Both the position numbers and the translations under genes were made by a program. From NCBI RefSeq assembly GCF_009866765.1, contig NZ_CP019431.1, positions 4,898,001 through 4,962,000 of the forward strand: a stretch of DNA of 64,000 nucleotides, read 5' to 3'. The notes under the pieces are model-generated. The model had not been told where the DNA came from and did not search any database. It was given only the letters and a program-made list of their open reading frames with translations. The DNA comes from Pseudomonas sp. S35. GTDB lineage: Bacteria; Pseudomonadota; Gammaproteobacteria; Pseudomonadales; Pseudomonadaceae. Positions within the stretch are counted from its first letter, which is position 1, and every line of letters starts with the position of its first letter. Shown here piece after piece: positions 9,064 through 17,622 of the stretch.

Positions 9064-9957
9064 TTATTTCTTGGCGGCGAACAGCGCGTCGAGCTTTTGC
9101 TCGAAGGTGTGGTAGTCGATGCGGTCGTAAAGCTCCATGCGGGTTTGCATGGTGTCGATCACGTTCTGTTGGGTGCCGTCGCGACGGATCGCGGTGTACA
9201 CGTTCTCGGCGGCCTTGTTCATGGCGCGAAAGGCCGAGAGTGGGTACAGCACCAGGGAAACATCAGCAGATTTCAACTGTTCGGTGGTGAACAGCGGGGT
9301 TGCGCCGAATTCGGTGATGTTGGCCAGGATCGGCGCTTTCACCCGGGCGGCGAACAGTTTGTACATCTCAAGTTCGGTGATGGCTTCCGGGAACACCATG
9401 TCGGCGCCAGCCTCAATGCAAGCGGCGGCGCGTTCCAGGGCGGACTCCAGGCCTTCGACGGCCAGCGCATCGGTGCGCGCCATGATCACGAAGCTGTCGT
9501 CGGTGCGCGCATCCACGGCGGCCTTGATGCGGTCGACCATTTCCTGCTGGGACACGATTTCTTTGTTCGGGCGATGGCCGCAGCGCTTGGCGCCGACCTG
9601 GTCTTCGATATGAATGGCCGCGGCGCCGAACTTGATCATCGACTTGACGGTGCGCGCCACGTTGAACGCCGAGGAGCCGAAACCGGTGTCCACGTCTACC
9701 AGCAGTGGCAAGTCGCAGACATCGGTGATGCGGCGCACGTCAGTGAGCACGTCGTCCAGGCCGGTGATGCCCAGGTCCGGCACCCCCAGGGAGCCGGCAG
9801 CCACGCCGCCGCCCGACAGGTAAATCGCCTTGAAGCCCGCGCGCTTGGCCAGCAGCGCGTGGTTGGCGTTGATTGCGCCAACGACCTGCAAGGGCTGTTC
9901 GCTGGCGACTGCGTCACGGAAACGCTGGCCTGGGGTGTTCTTATTGTAGGAACTCAT
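9064..9957 (-). CDS. prpB: Methylisocitrate lyase PrpB
   Basis: Cleaves 2-methylisocitrate to pyruvate and succinate. The 297-residue protein has the ICL/PEPM-family active-site motif KRCGH (in [12 protein letters not shown], about residue 121), the DVDTGFG metal-binding segment and the early [13 protein letters not shown] block. The start codon overlaps the stop of the upstream gntR gene (ATGA), so regulator and first enzyme are translationally coupled. All features match active PrpB. Confidence 0.95.
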   Translation of the reverse strand: MSSYNKNTPGQRFRDAVASEQPLQVVGAINANHALLAKRAGFKAIYLSGGGVAAGSLGVPDLGITGLDDVLTDVRRITDVCDLPLLVDVDTGFGSSAFNVARTVKSMIKFGAAAIHIEDQVGAKRCGHRPNKEIVSQQEMVDRIKAAVDARTDDSFVIMARTDALAVEGLESALERAAACIEAGADMVFPEAITELEMYKLFAARVKAPILANITEFGATPLFTTEQLKSADVSLVLYPLSAFRAMNKAAENVYTAIRRDGTQQNVIDTMQTRMELYDRIDYHTFEQKLDALFAAKK

Positions 9958-10667
9958 GACTCACCTCGTGATTGGGGCGCGCCGTCGGGGAAGTGACGGG
10001 CAATATTGCGTTTGGACGCGCCGATATGACGGCGCATCAGCAGTTCGGCCAGTTCACCATCGCGATCGGCAATCGCGTCAAGAATGCGGTGATGCTCGGC
10101 AAAGGCCTGGCGTGGACGATTGGGAGTGGCGGAGAACTGGATGCGGTACATCCGCACCAACTGATACAGCTCGCCGCAGAGCATTTGCGTGAGGGTGCGG
10201 TTGCCGGCGCCTTGAATTATCCGGTAATGGAAATCGAAGTCGCCTTCCTGCTGGTAATAGCCGACACCGGCCTGGAACGCGGCATCCCGTTCGTGGGTGT
10301 GCAGCACTTGGCGCAGTTCTTCGATTTCGACATCGGTCATGCGCTCGGCGGCCAGGCGACACGCCATGCCTTCCAGGGATTCGCGGATCTCATACAGTTC
10401 GACCAGCTCGGCATGGCTCAACGACACCACGCGTGCGCCCACATGGGGCACACGCACCAGCAGGCGCTGGCCTTCCAGGCGGTGGATCGCCTCACGCAAA
10501 GGGCCACGGCTGATGCCATAGGTGCGCGCCAGTTCCGGCTCGGAGATCTTGCTGCCGGGGGCGATCTCGCCCTTGACGATCGCGGCCTGGATACGCCGGA
10601 AGACGTTCTCCGACATTGTCTGGGAATCGTCCGAAGCGGCTACCAAAGATTCCGATTGAACCCGCAT
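9954..10667 (-). CDS. GntR-family (FadR/FCD type) transcriptional regulator of the prp operon
   Basis: The 237-residue protein has an N-terminal winged helix ([28 protein letters not shown], about residues 36-63) and a C-terminal all-helical FCD ligand domain with the usual metal-binding histidines (FDFHYRII, and EHHRIL near the end). It is the promoter-proximal gene of the prp operon and overlaps prpB by four bases. This suggests autoregulation and control by a methylcitrate-cycle intermediate, as reported for other GntR-type prp regulators. ATG 10667 was chosen over upstream in-frame starts because an AGGTG sits just before it. Two TTGTCGACA sites lie upstream. Confidence 0.88.
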   Translation of the reverse strand: MRVQSESLVAASDDSQTMSENVFRRIQAAIVKGEIAPGSKISEPELARTYGISRGPLREAIHRLEGQRLLVRVPHVGARVVSLSHAELVELYEIRESLEGMACRLAAERMTDVEIEELRQVLHTHERDAAFQAGVGYYQQEGDFDFHYRIIQGAGNRTLTQMLCGELYQLVRMYRIQFSATPNRPRQAFAEHHRILDAIADRDGELAELLMRRHIGASKRNIARHFPDGAPQSRGES

Positions 10668-10679
10668 ATTGTCGACACC
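10668..10679 (-). promoter_or_regulatory. Putative GntR operator, proximal
   Basis: ATTGTCGACACC shares the core TTGTCGACA with a second site 73 bp upstream. It abuts the gntR start codon and overlaps its ribosome binding site. GntR/FadR-family operators are often TTGTnnACA palindromes. Assignment to this regulator is inferred. Confidence 0.55.
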
Positions 10680-10740
10680 TTTTAAATCAATGTGGCAAAA
10701 ACTAGCCAATCGCCCACTGATAGTCAAAGAATAAATACAC

Positions 10741-10752
10741 ATTGTCGACAAT
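10741..10752 (-). promoter_or_regulatory. Putative GntR operator, distal (perfect palindrome)
   Basis: ATTGTCGACAAT is a perfect 12-bp palindrome, 73 bp (about seven helical turns) from the proximal copy and upstream of gntR-prpB. A TTGACT-N17-TAGTTT promoter candidate on the minus strand lies between the two sites. Confidence 0.6.
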
Positions 10753-10938
10753 CGTCTAATAACCCAAGCGCACTCGATACGGGCATGGCCGGCTGCCAGC
10801 GCTGGCGCCAAAAAAGCATCATGTTAGAATGCCCGTCGAATTTGCCTGACATCATTGGATGAAACGGCGCACGAGGGAGTTTGCGCAGCAATGCCAGTCG
10901 CCTTGAATTGAACATCGCACTGCACCGCCTCAGGATCT

Positions 10939-11472
10939 ATGAGACTCAAGCCCTTCCCCCTGTTTTGCCTACTGTGCCTCCCGAGCCTTGGCGTTGCCGC
11001 CGAGAAGACTGTGTATGGCCTCAACGAATACGCCCAATTGGCCGGCATCGACCTGGAAGTGGCCGCCAAGCTGGACACCGGCGCCAAGACCGCTTCGCTC
11101 AGTGCCCGTGATATCAAGCGCTTCAAGCGCAACGGCGAATCCTGGGTGCGCTTCTACCTGGCCATCGACACCGCCCACTCCTACCCCATCGAACGCCCGC
11201 TGGCGCGCGTCAGCAAGATCAAGCGCCGCGCCGGCGACTACGACCCCGATGAAGACAAGAACTACACCGCCCGCCCGGTAATTGCCTTGGATATCTGCAT
11301 GGGCCGCGCTTTACGCAGCATCGAAGTGAACTTGACTGACCGCAGCGCTTTCCAATATCCGCTGCTGATCGGCTCCGAAGCGCTCAAACGCTTTGATGCG
11401 CTGGTCGACCCCAGTCTTAAATATGCAGCAGGCAAACCTGCCTGCGCCGCCGACGCTCATACCGCCGAGTAA
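10939..11472 (+). CDS. Retropepsin-like aspartic protease (RimK/LysX-associated Zn_protease family, PF05618)
   Basis: The 177-residue protein has an N-terminal signal peptide (MRLKPFPLFCLLCLPSLGVAA) and the family signature KLDTGAKTASL, with the aspartic-protease-like DTG at residues 46-48. A second conserved block is PLLIGSEALKRFDALVDPS. Members are commonly labelled ATP-dependent zinc protease, but the fold and DTG motif suggest a retropepsin-like peptidase, here predicted periplasmic. Its stop is 5 bases from the next gene, a membrane protein, and an ATP-grasp ligase follows. The three genes recur together in Pseudomonas, pointing to a peptide- or glutamate-modification pathway; substrate unknown. 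Confidence 0.8.
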   Translation: MRLKPFPLFCLLCLPSLGVAAEKTVYGLNEYAQLAGIDLEVAAKLDTGAKTASLSARDIKRFKRNGESWVRFYLAIDTAHSYPIERPLARVSKIKRRAGDYDPDEDKNYTARPVIALDICMGRALRSIEVNLTDRSAFQYPLLIGSEALKRFDALVDPSLKYAAGKPACAADAHTAE

Positions 11473-11477
11473 ACCGA

Positions 11478-13010
11478 ATGCGCTCTCTTACCCTGCACCT
11501 GAAAATCCTGATCGCCATCCTGGTGGTGCTGGGGATTTCGGTCACCGCCTACCAGATCTTCGTGCTGGGCATTCCTGTCACCGAGGACGCAACCGACGAC
11601 TTGTGGAACATCGACGCCAAGGTCGAGTTCGTCGCCAACCCGAAAGACCCGGTGAAGATCCAGATGTTCGTGCCGCCCTTGAGCCGCGACTTCGTCAGCC
11701 TGAATGAGAGCTTTATCTCCAATAACTACGGGGTGAGCGTCAACCGCATCGACGGCAACCGCAAGGTCACTTGGTCGGCGCGCCGGGCCAAGGGCAACCA
11801 GACCCTGTATTACCGCCTGGTACTGACCAAGCGTTACAGCGGCGAGAAAACCAAGATCAAGGGCCCGACCTTCCGTGACAGCATCGCCGTGGAAGGCCCG
11901 GAAAAAATCGCCGCAGAAGCCCTGCTGGCGCCGATCCGCCAGCACTCGGCCGATGTCGAGACCTTCATCACCGAAGCCATCAAGCGCACCAACAACCTCA
12001 ACGACGACAATGTGAAGCTGCTGCTGGCAGGCGACCCGTCCACGCCGCACAAGGCCAAGATCGTCGAACTGCTGCTGTCCATTGCCCATGTGCCGGTAGA
12101 AAAGGTCCACACCATTCGCCTGGTCGCCGACCAGCCGCAAACCCCGGAACTGTGGCTGCGCAGTTTCAATGGCAACGACTGGCTGTACTTCAACCCGGAA
12201 ACCGGCGAACAGGGCCTGCCCACCGACCGCCTGCTGTGGTGGACCGGCGATGAAAACCTGATCACCGTCGATGGCGGCAAGAAAGCCATGGTCACGTTCA
12301 GCCTCAACAACAGCGAAATGAACGCCATTCGCCTGGCCAAGCTGACCGACGAGAACACCGACGCCAACTTCCTCGAATACTCGCTGTACGGCCTGCCGCT
12401 GCAAACCCAGCAGACCTTCATGATCATGGTGATGATCCCGATCGGCGTGCTGGTGATCCTGATCCTGCGCAACCTGATCGGCCTGCAGACCCTGGGTACC
12501 TTTACCCCGGTGCTGATCGCGCTGGCCTTTCGCGAGACCCAACTGGGCTTCGGGATTGTGCTGTTTACGATCATCACGGCGCTGGGGTTGTCACTCCGGT
12601 CGTACCTTGAACACTTGAAACTGCAGATGCTGCCAAGGCTCTCGGTGGTGCTGACGTTCGTGGTGGTGCTGATCGCGGCCATCAGCCTGTTCAGCCATAA
12701 GCTTGGCCTTGAACGCGGGCTGTCGGTGGCACTGTTCCCGATGGTGATCCTGACCATGACCATCGAACGCCTGTCCATCACCTGGGAAGAGCGCGGCGGC
12801 GGCCATGCCATGAAGGTGGCGATTGGTACCCTGTTTGCCGCCTCCCTGGCCCACATCATCATGAGCGTGCCGGAGTTGATCTACTTCGTGTTCACCTTCC
12901 CGGCGATCCTGCTGATCCTGGTGGGCTTCATGCTGGCCATGGGTCGTTATCGCGGCTACCGCCTGACCGAACTGGTGCGTTTCAAGGCCTTCCTGAAGGC
13001 TGACTCGTAA
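11478..13010 (+). CDS. Inactive transglutaminase-like domain fused to 7TM membrane protein (UUP1 family)
   Basis: 510 residues. A signal-anchor helix (about residues 7-28) precedes a periplasmic transglutaminase-like domain (about 30-300). Seven hydrophobic segments then run from about 310 to 500, starting at FMIMVMIPIGVLVILIL. The family is known as inactive transglutaminase fused to seven transmembrane helices. It overlaps the following ATP-grasp gene by one base (TAATG), so the two are translationally coupled. Probable role: membrane scaffold that senses or presents a peptide substrate between the periplasmic peptidase and the cytoplasmic ligase; this is inference from operon structure. 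Confidence 0.82.
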   Translation: MRSLTLHLKILIAILVVLGISVTAYQIFVLGIPVTEDATDDLWNIDAKVEFVANPKDPVKIQMFVPPLSRDFVSLNESFISNNYGVSVNRIDGNRKVTWSARRAKGNQTLYYRLVLTKRYSGEKTKIKGPTFRDSIAVEGPEKIAAEALLAPIRQHSADVETFITEAIKRTNNLNDDNVKLLLAGDPSTPHKAKIVELLLSIAHVPVEKVHTIRLVADQPQTPELWLRSFNGNDWLYFNPETGEQGLPTDRLLWWTGDENLITVDGGKKAMVTFSLNNSEMNAIRLAKLTDENTDANFLEYSLYGLPLQTQQTFMIMVMIPIGVLVILILRNLIGLQTLGTFTPVLIALAFRETQLGFGIVLFTIITALGLSLRSYLEHLKLQMLPRLSVVLTFVVVLIAAISLFSHKLGLERGLSVALFPMVILTMTIERLSITWEERGGGHAMKVAIGTLFAASLAHIIMSVPELIYFVFTFPAILLILVGFMLAMGRYRGYRLTELVRFKAFLKADS

Positions 13011-13996
13011 TGTTCGGCTTCTGGAAGACCTGGAAGGCCCTCGAAGCGCGGGGCATCATGGGCATCAACCGGCGCAACGCCGACTACGTGCTCAAGTACA
13101 ACAAGCGCAGCCTGTACCCGATCGTGGATGACAAGATCATCACCAAGGAACGGGCGATTGCCGCCGGTATTCACGTGCCGCAGATGTACGGAGTGATCTC
13201 CACCGAGAAGGAAATCGACAAGCTCGACGAGATTATCGGTGGGCGCAGCGACTTCGTGATCAAGCCGGCCCAAGGCGCCGGCGGTGATGGCATCCTCGTG
13301 GTGGCCGACCGTTTTGAAGGGCGCTATCGCACGGTATCCGGCAAGATCATCAGCCATGAGGAAATCGAGCATCAGATTTCCAGCATCCTCACCGGCCTGT
13401 ATTCCCTGGGCGGCCACCGCGACCGTGCACTGATCGAATACCGCGTGGTGCCTGACCAGATCTTCAAGAGCATCAGCTACGAAGGCGTGCCGGACATCCG
13501 CATCATCGTGCTGATGGGCTATCCGGTGATGGCCATGCTGCGCTTGCCAACCCGCCAGTCAGGCGGCAAGGCCAACCTGCACCAGGGCGCGATTGGCGTC
13601 GGTGTGGACCTCGCCACCGGCCTGACCCTGCGTGGTACCTGGCTGAACAACATCATCACCAAACACCCGGACACCACCAACGCAGTGGATGGCGTGCAAC
13701 TGCCCAACTGGGACGGCTTCATGAAGCTTGCGGCCGGCTGCTACGAGCTGTGCGGGCTGGGCTATATCGGTGTGGACATGGTGCTCGACCAGGAAAAAGG
13801 CCCGTTGATCCTGGAACTGAATGCGCGGCCGGGGCTGAATATCCAGATTGCCAACGACTGCGGCTTGACCTTGCGTACTCATGCGGTAGAAGCGCGACTG
13901 GAAGAACTGAAAGCCGCCGGCGTGACGGAAACCCCCGAGGAGCGGGTGAAGTTCGTGCAGGAAATGTTTGGGCATATTCCTCCTGTAGAGGGCTGA
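13010..13996 (+). CDS. Alpha-L-glutamate ligase-like protein (RimK-type ATP-grasp)
   Basis: The 328-residue ATP-grasp protein has the nucleotide-binding segment DFVIKPAQGAGGDGILV (about residues 82-98) and the metal-binding ending LILELNARPGLNIQIAN (about 266-282). The fold joins an amino acid to a carboxylate through an acyl-phosphate intermediate. The start codon overlaps the stop of the 7TM gene. As third member of the retropepsin-7TM-ligase operon it probably adds or builds a peptide bond on a still unknown target; RimK-like glutamylation is the closest precedent. Confidence 0.85.
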   Translation: MFGFWKTWKALEARGIMGINRRNADYVLKYNKRSLYPIVDDKIITKERAIAAGIHVPQMYGVISTEKEIDKLDEIIGGRSDFVIKPAQGAGGDGILVVADRFEGRYRTVSGKIISHEEIEHQISSILTGLYSLGGHRDRALIEYRVVPDQIFKSISYEGVPDIRIIVLMGYPVMAMLRLPTRQSGGKANLHQGAIGVGVDLATGLTLRGTWLNNIITKHPDTTNAVDGVQLPNWDGFMKLAAGCYELCGLGYIGVDMVLDQEKGPLILELNARPGLNIQIANDCGLTLRTHAVEARLEELKAAGVTETPEERVKFVQEMFGHIPPVEG

Positions 13997-14095
13997 TCCA
14001 GCCTTCAATCTGTCTATCCCCGACATCCCCTCTAGGAGCAAATCCTACGGGGGACTACAATCCCCTCCCCCGCGCCTTGGCTGATCCACCCCCGC

Positions 14096-15439
14096 ATGTC
14101 GACATGTTCCGTACACCCGCTGCCCTACCGGGCCAACCCCGCCGAGTATTTTGCGGCGATTCGCCACGCCCCCGGCGCAGTGCTACTCGACAGTGGCCGG
14201 CCCGCTGCCGAACGCGGTCGTTATGACCTGCTCAGTGCTTGGCCTGAGGCGACCTTGACGGTGGATCCTGACGAAAGCGGCAGCAACTTCCTACGGCGAT
14301 TGCGCAAAAACCTTTCGCAGTTGGGTGAAGCAACATTGCCAGACGACTATGAGTTGCCGTTTGCAGGCGGCTTGATCGGCTACCTGAGCTACGACTTCGG
14401 CCGGCATCTGGAACAAATGCCGCACTTGGCGGTGGATGACCTGCACTTGCCGGATGCGCGCTTCGGGCTGTATGCCTGGGCGCTGATCAGCGATCACCTG
14501 GCACAGACCAGCCAATTGGTGTTTCACCCGGCGCTGGCCGAGAGCGAGCGGCAGCGGCTGATGACGCTGTTCGGCAGCGACGCTGGCGCCGTCCCGGCGA
14601 CTTTCACACTGCAAGGCCCGATGGCACCGGACCTGAGCGTCGAGGCTTACCAGCAGGCCATCGAGCGCATCCAGGCGTACATCCAGGCCGGTGACTGCTA
14701 CCAGGTCAACTTCGCCCAGCGTTTTCGCGCGCCGTGCAGCGGTGATCCCTGGGTCGCCTATTGCGCCTTGCGCGAAGCCTGCCCGACGCCGTTCTCCGGG
14801 TTCCAGAGCCTGCCGGATGACGGCGCGGTGCTCAGCCTGTCGCCCGAGCGTTTCGTGCGCATCAGCGAGCGCCAGGTCGAAACCCGCCCGATCAAAGGCA
14901 CCCGCCCCCGCGCAGCCACGCCTGAAGAAGATGCCGCCCACGCCGCCGAACTGCTGGCCAGCCCCAAGGATCGCGCCGAGAACCTGATGATTGTCGACCT
15001 GCTGCGCAACGACCTGGGCCGCAGTTGCCGCACCGGCTCGGTGAACGTGCCGGAGCTGTTCAGCCTGGAAAGCTACCCCAACGTGCACCACCTGGTGAGC
15101 AGCGTGACCGGCACCCTGGCCGACGACAAAGACGCCCTCGACCTGATCGCCGGCAGCTTCCCCGGCGGCTCCATCACCGGCGCGCCGAAGATTCGCGCCA
15201 TGCAGATCATCGACGAACTGGAACCGACCCGACGCGGCTTGTACTGCGGCTCGCTGGTGTACCTGGACGTGCGCGGCGAGATGGACAGCTCCATCGCCAT
15301 CCGCAGCTTGCTGGTCAAGGATGGCCAGGTGTGCTGCTGGGGCGGCGGCGGGATCGTGGCGGATTCGCAGTGGGAGGCGGAATACCAGGAGTCGCTGACG
15401 AAGGTGCGGGTGTTGTTGCAAACGCTGGAAGGCCTGTAG
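14096..15439 (+). CDS. pabB: Aminodeoxychorismate synthase component I
   Basis: The 447-residue chorismate-binding enzyme converts chorismate, with ammonia from PabA, to 4-amino-4-deoxychorismate for folate synthesis. The PIKGTRPR motif carries the PabB-type lysine (anthranilate synthases usually have another residue there). DLLRNDLGR, PGGSITGAPKIRAM and the C-terminal GGGIVADSQWEAEYQES block complete the active site. There is no PabA glutaminase domain, so the partner is encoded elsewhere. It starts at ATG 14096, 99 bases after the ligase gene, and probably has its own promoter. Confidence 0.93.
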   Translation: MSTCSVHPLPYRANPAEYFAAIRHAPGAVLLDSGRPAAERGRYDLLSAWPEATLTVDPDESGSNFLRRLRKNLSQLGEATLPDDYELPFAGGLIGYLSYDFGRHLEQMPHLAVDDLHLPDARFGLYAWALISDHLAQTSQLVFHPALAESERQRLMTLFGSDAGAVPATFTLQGPMAPDLSVEAYQQAIERIQAYIQAGDCYQVNFAQRFRAPCSGDPWVAYCALREACPTPFSGFQSLPDDGAVLSLSPERFVRISERQVETRPIKGTRPRAATPEEDAAHAAELLASPKDRAENLMIVDLLRNDLGRSCRTGSVNVPELFSLESYPNVHHLVSSVTGTLADDKDALDLIAGSFPGGSITGAPKIRAMQIIDELEPTRRGLYCGSLVYLDVRGEMDSSIAIRSLLVKDGQVCCWGGGGIVADSQWEAEYQESLTKVRVLLQTLEGL

Positions 15440-15534
15440 CGTCCAACTCCGACCGTCCGAAAAGTACGAAGCGGAACATTTTCCAATGCAACCTTCTGAT
15501 CCGGTAGAAGCGATGGCAGGGCCGGCCCTATCGG

Positions 15535-15690
15535 GGCATGGGTATCTACACAACTTCCAGTGAATACGGAATCTATGGCAATCAGGCTTCTGTGGTGAGC
15601 GGGCTTGCCCCGCTCACCACAGAGTTATGTGTCAGCCTTTAAGAGTTGTGTAGATACCTATGCCTATCGGGGGCAAGCCCCCGATAGGGC
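15535..15690. repeat. Composite nested palindromes (MITE/REPIN-like) between pabB and thrH
   Basis: The outer inverted repeat is GGTATCTACACAACT at 15541-15555 against AGTTGTGTAGATACC at 15644-15658; arms extend to 21 bases with one mismatch. A REP palindrome, TGTGGTGAGCGGGCTTGCCC, lies inside at about 15590-15622. A second palindrome, ATCGGGGGCAAGCCCCCGAT, abuts the right side at about 15667-15686. The whole spacer between convergent pabB and thrH is made of these parts. Confidence 0.75.
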
Positions 15691-15710
15691 CAACAGCATC
15701 ACAGAATGAC

Positions 15711-16328
15711 TTACAGGCTCAACTGCCGGTTCGACGCCTTGATGAACTCTTTCTTCAAGTCCTCAAACGTATGCACCGCCGGGAACTGCGGGAACTCGCG
15801 AATTACATTTTCCGGCGCATGGAACAGAATCCCACGGTCAGCTTCACCCAGCATGGTGGTGTCGTTGTAGGAATCGCCGGCGGCGATCACACGGTAGTAG
15901 AGCGTCTTGAACGCCAATACCGACTGGCGCTTGGGGTCTTTCTGGCGCAGTTGGTAGCTCACCACCCGGTCGGTTTCATCGGTGATCAGGCGGTGGCACA
16001 GCAGGGTCGGGAAGCCCAGTTGGCGCATCAGTGGCTGGGAGAATTCGTAGAAGGTGTCGGACAGGATCACCACCTGGAAACGCTCGCGCAGCCAGTTGAC
16101 GAACTCGATGGCACCGTCCAGCGGCTTGAGCGTGGCGATCACAGCCTGGATGTCGGCGAGTTTGAGGCCGTGTTCATCAAGGATGCGCAGACGTTGCTGC
16201 ATCAGCACGTCGTAGTCGGGAATGTCCCGAGTGGTGGCCCGCAGGGATTCAATACCGGTTTTTTCGGCGAAGGCGATCCAGATTTCCGGAACCAGTACCC
16301 CTTCCAGGTCGAGACAGGCAATTTCCAC
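15711..16328 (-). CDS. thrH: Bifunctional phosphoserine phosphatase / homoserine phosphotransferase ThrH
   Basis: HAD-superfamily enzyme of 205 residues, the ThrH size. Motif I is LDLEGVLVPEIW rather than the usual DxDxT, a ThrH hallmark. Motif II is LSDTFYEF, the motif III Lys is in RQKDPKRQS and motif IV is GDSYNDTTML. In Pseudomonas ThrH dephosphorylates phosphoserine and can transfer the phosphate to homoserine, linking serine and threonine synthesis. The gene is monocistronic here, between a palindrome-rich spacer and cysH on the opposite strand. Confidence 0.93.
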   Translation of the reverse strand: MEIACLDLEGVLVPEIWIAFAEKTGIESLRATTRDIPDYDVLMQQRLRILDEHGLKLADIQAVIATLKPLDGAIEFVNWLRERFQVVILSDTFYEFSQPLMRQLGFPTLLCHRLITDETDRVVSYQLRQKDPKRQSVLAFKTLYYRVIAAGDSYNDTTMLGEADRGILFHAPENVIREFPQFPAVHTFEDLKKEFIKASNRQLSL

Positions 16329-16479
16329 AAGACACTCCCATTAGATGTTGTTGGTTGAGCGAGCAAAATGACTGCCGAACTCTAGCGATTCATGCTCGCC
16401 GCCGCAACGCAGAGCGGATTTTGATACCATCGCTCCCCTATAGAGCGCTCAGCGCCACTGACCTGTAGGAACCGTCCTG

Positions 16480-17214
16480 ATGAACCAAGCCTTCGACGTC
16501 GCTGAACTCGCCGCGACTTACGCCAACAAATCCGCCCAGGACATTCTCAAGCTGGCGTTCAGCCAGTTCGGCGATGACCTGTGGATCTCCTTCAGCGGCG
16601 CCGAGGACGTGGTGCTGGTGGACATGGCCTGGAAGCTGAACAAGAACGTCAAGGTGTTCAGCCTCGACACCGGTCGTCTGCACCCGCAGACCTACCGGTT
16701 TATCGAGCAGGTGCGCGACTTCTACAAGATCGACATCGAACTGATCTCGCCGGACCAGAGCAAGCTGGAACCCTTCGTCAAGGAAAAGGGCCTGTTCAGC
16801 TTCTATAAGGACGGCCATGGCGAATGCTGCGGCGTGCGCAAGATCGAGCCGTTGCGCCGCAAGCTGTCGGGCGTGAAAGCCTGGGCCACCGGTCAACGCC
16901 GTGACCAAAGCCCCGGCACACGCAGCCAGGTGGCGGCGCTGGAGATAGACACAGCCTTCTCTACCCCGGAACGCACCTTGTACAAGTTCAACCCGCTGTC
17001 GCAAATGACCAGCGAAGAGATCTGGGGTTACATCCGCATGCTGGAGTTGCCGTACAACAGCTTGCATGAGCGCGGGTTTATCAGCATCGGCTGCGAGCCC
17101 TGCACCCGGCCTGTGCTGCCGAACCAGCACGAGCGCGAAGGTCGTTGGTGGTGGGAAGAAGCCACGCAAAAGGAATGCGGGCTGCATGCTGGGAATATCA
17201 TCAGCAAGGCCTAA
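16480..17214 (+). CDS. cysH: Assimilatory adenylylsulfate (APS) reductase CysH
   Basis: The 244-residue reductase forms sulfite from activated sulfate. The P-loop-like [10 protein letters not shown] segment is near residue 37. The four Fe-S cysteines are in [13 protein letters not shown] and GCEPCTRP, which mark the [4Fe-4S] APS-type enzyme of pseudomonads rather than the cluster-free PAPS reductase of E. coli. The catalytic Cys is in the C-terminal KECGLH. A REP hairpin with a T run follows the stop and probably terminates transcription. thrH is divergent on the other side. Confidence 0.93.
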   Translation: MNQAFDVAELAATYANKSAQDILKLAFSQFGDDLWISFSGAEDVVLVDMAWKLNKNVKVFSLDTGRLHPQTYRFIEQVRDFYKIDIELISPDQSKLEPFVKEKGLFSFYKDGHGECCGVRKIEPLRRKLSGVKAWATGQRRDQSPGTRSQVAALEIDTAFSTPERTLYKFNPLSQMTSEEIWGYIRMLELPYNSLHERGFISIGCEPCTRPVLPNQHEREGRWWWEEATQKECGLHAGNIISKA

Positions 17215-17234
17215 GGGCTGACGCGGTTAGAAAA

Positions 17235-17269
17235 TGTGGGAGGGGGCAAGCCCCCTCCCACATTTTTTT
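17235..17269 (+). terminator. REP hairpin with T run after cysH
   Basis: A TGTGGGAGGGGGCAAGCCCC palindrome (17235-17262) is followed by seven T. It starts 20 bases after the cysH stop and has the form of a rho-independent terminator. Confidence 0.75.
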
Positions 17270-17513
17270 GTGTTGAATGCTAGAGATGTACACATAGATG
17301 TAACCATCGGTGCCATTTATGTGTGCAATTTTCCTTAAGCCGCACCATAACGTAACACCTCTCCCGTCCCCTCGATTGGCCTGGCGAATCGCGCGCTGAC
17401 AGCCCAAAAATAAATAGCTGTTCAATCGGTCAATTTATATTTCTTCAAATTCAGTCATTTATTTAACCAACCTATAAAAACGAAATTACCCAGGATTTTC
17501 ATAGATCCAAAAC
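17263..17513. other. AT-richer non-coding spacer before the NCS1 gene
   Basis: About 250 bases between the cysH terminator and the sigma-54 promoter. No supported gene is seen. It is the place where activator sites for a sigma-54 promoter would be expected, but I cannot point to one. Confidence 0.4.
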
Positions 17514-17529
17514 TGGCACGCATGTGGCT
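17514..17529 (+). promoter_or_regulatory. Putative sigma-54 promoter of the NCS1 transporter gene
   Basis: TGGCACGCATGTGGCT matches the TGGCACGN4TTGCW consensus with one deviation (G for the second T of TTGC). The GG and GC elements have the required spacing. It lies 94 bases before the transporter start codon. Sigma-54 control fits a nitrogen-scavenging transporter. Confidence 0.55.
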
Positions 17530-17545
17530 TAAGGTGAAATGTGCT

Positions 17546-17555
17546 TTGTATACAA
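17546..17555 (+). promoter_or_regulatory. Palindrome TTGTATACAA, candidate operator
   Basis: A perfect 10-bp palindrome about 17 bases past the -12 element, near the expected transcription start. Its TTGTnnACAA pattern resembles GntR-family sites. Which regulator binds is unknown. Confidence 0.4.
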
Positions 17556-17622
17556 TAAATACAAAACCTACATACACTTTGCCATCTGCCGTTTCCCAGC
17601 AGATGTGCTGGAGCCTGCCGGA

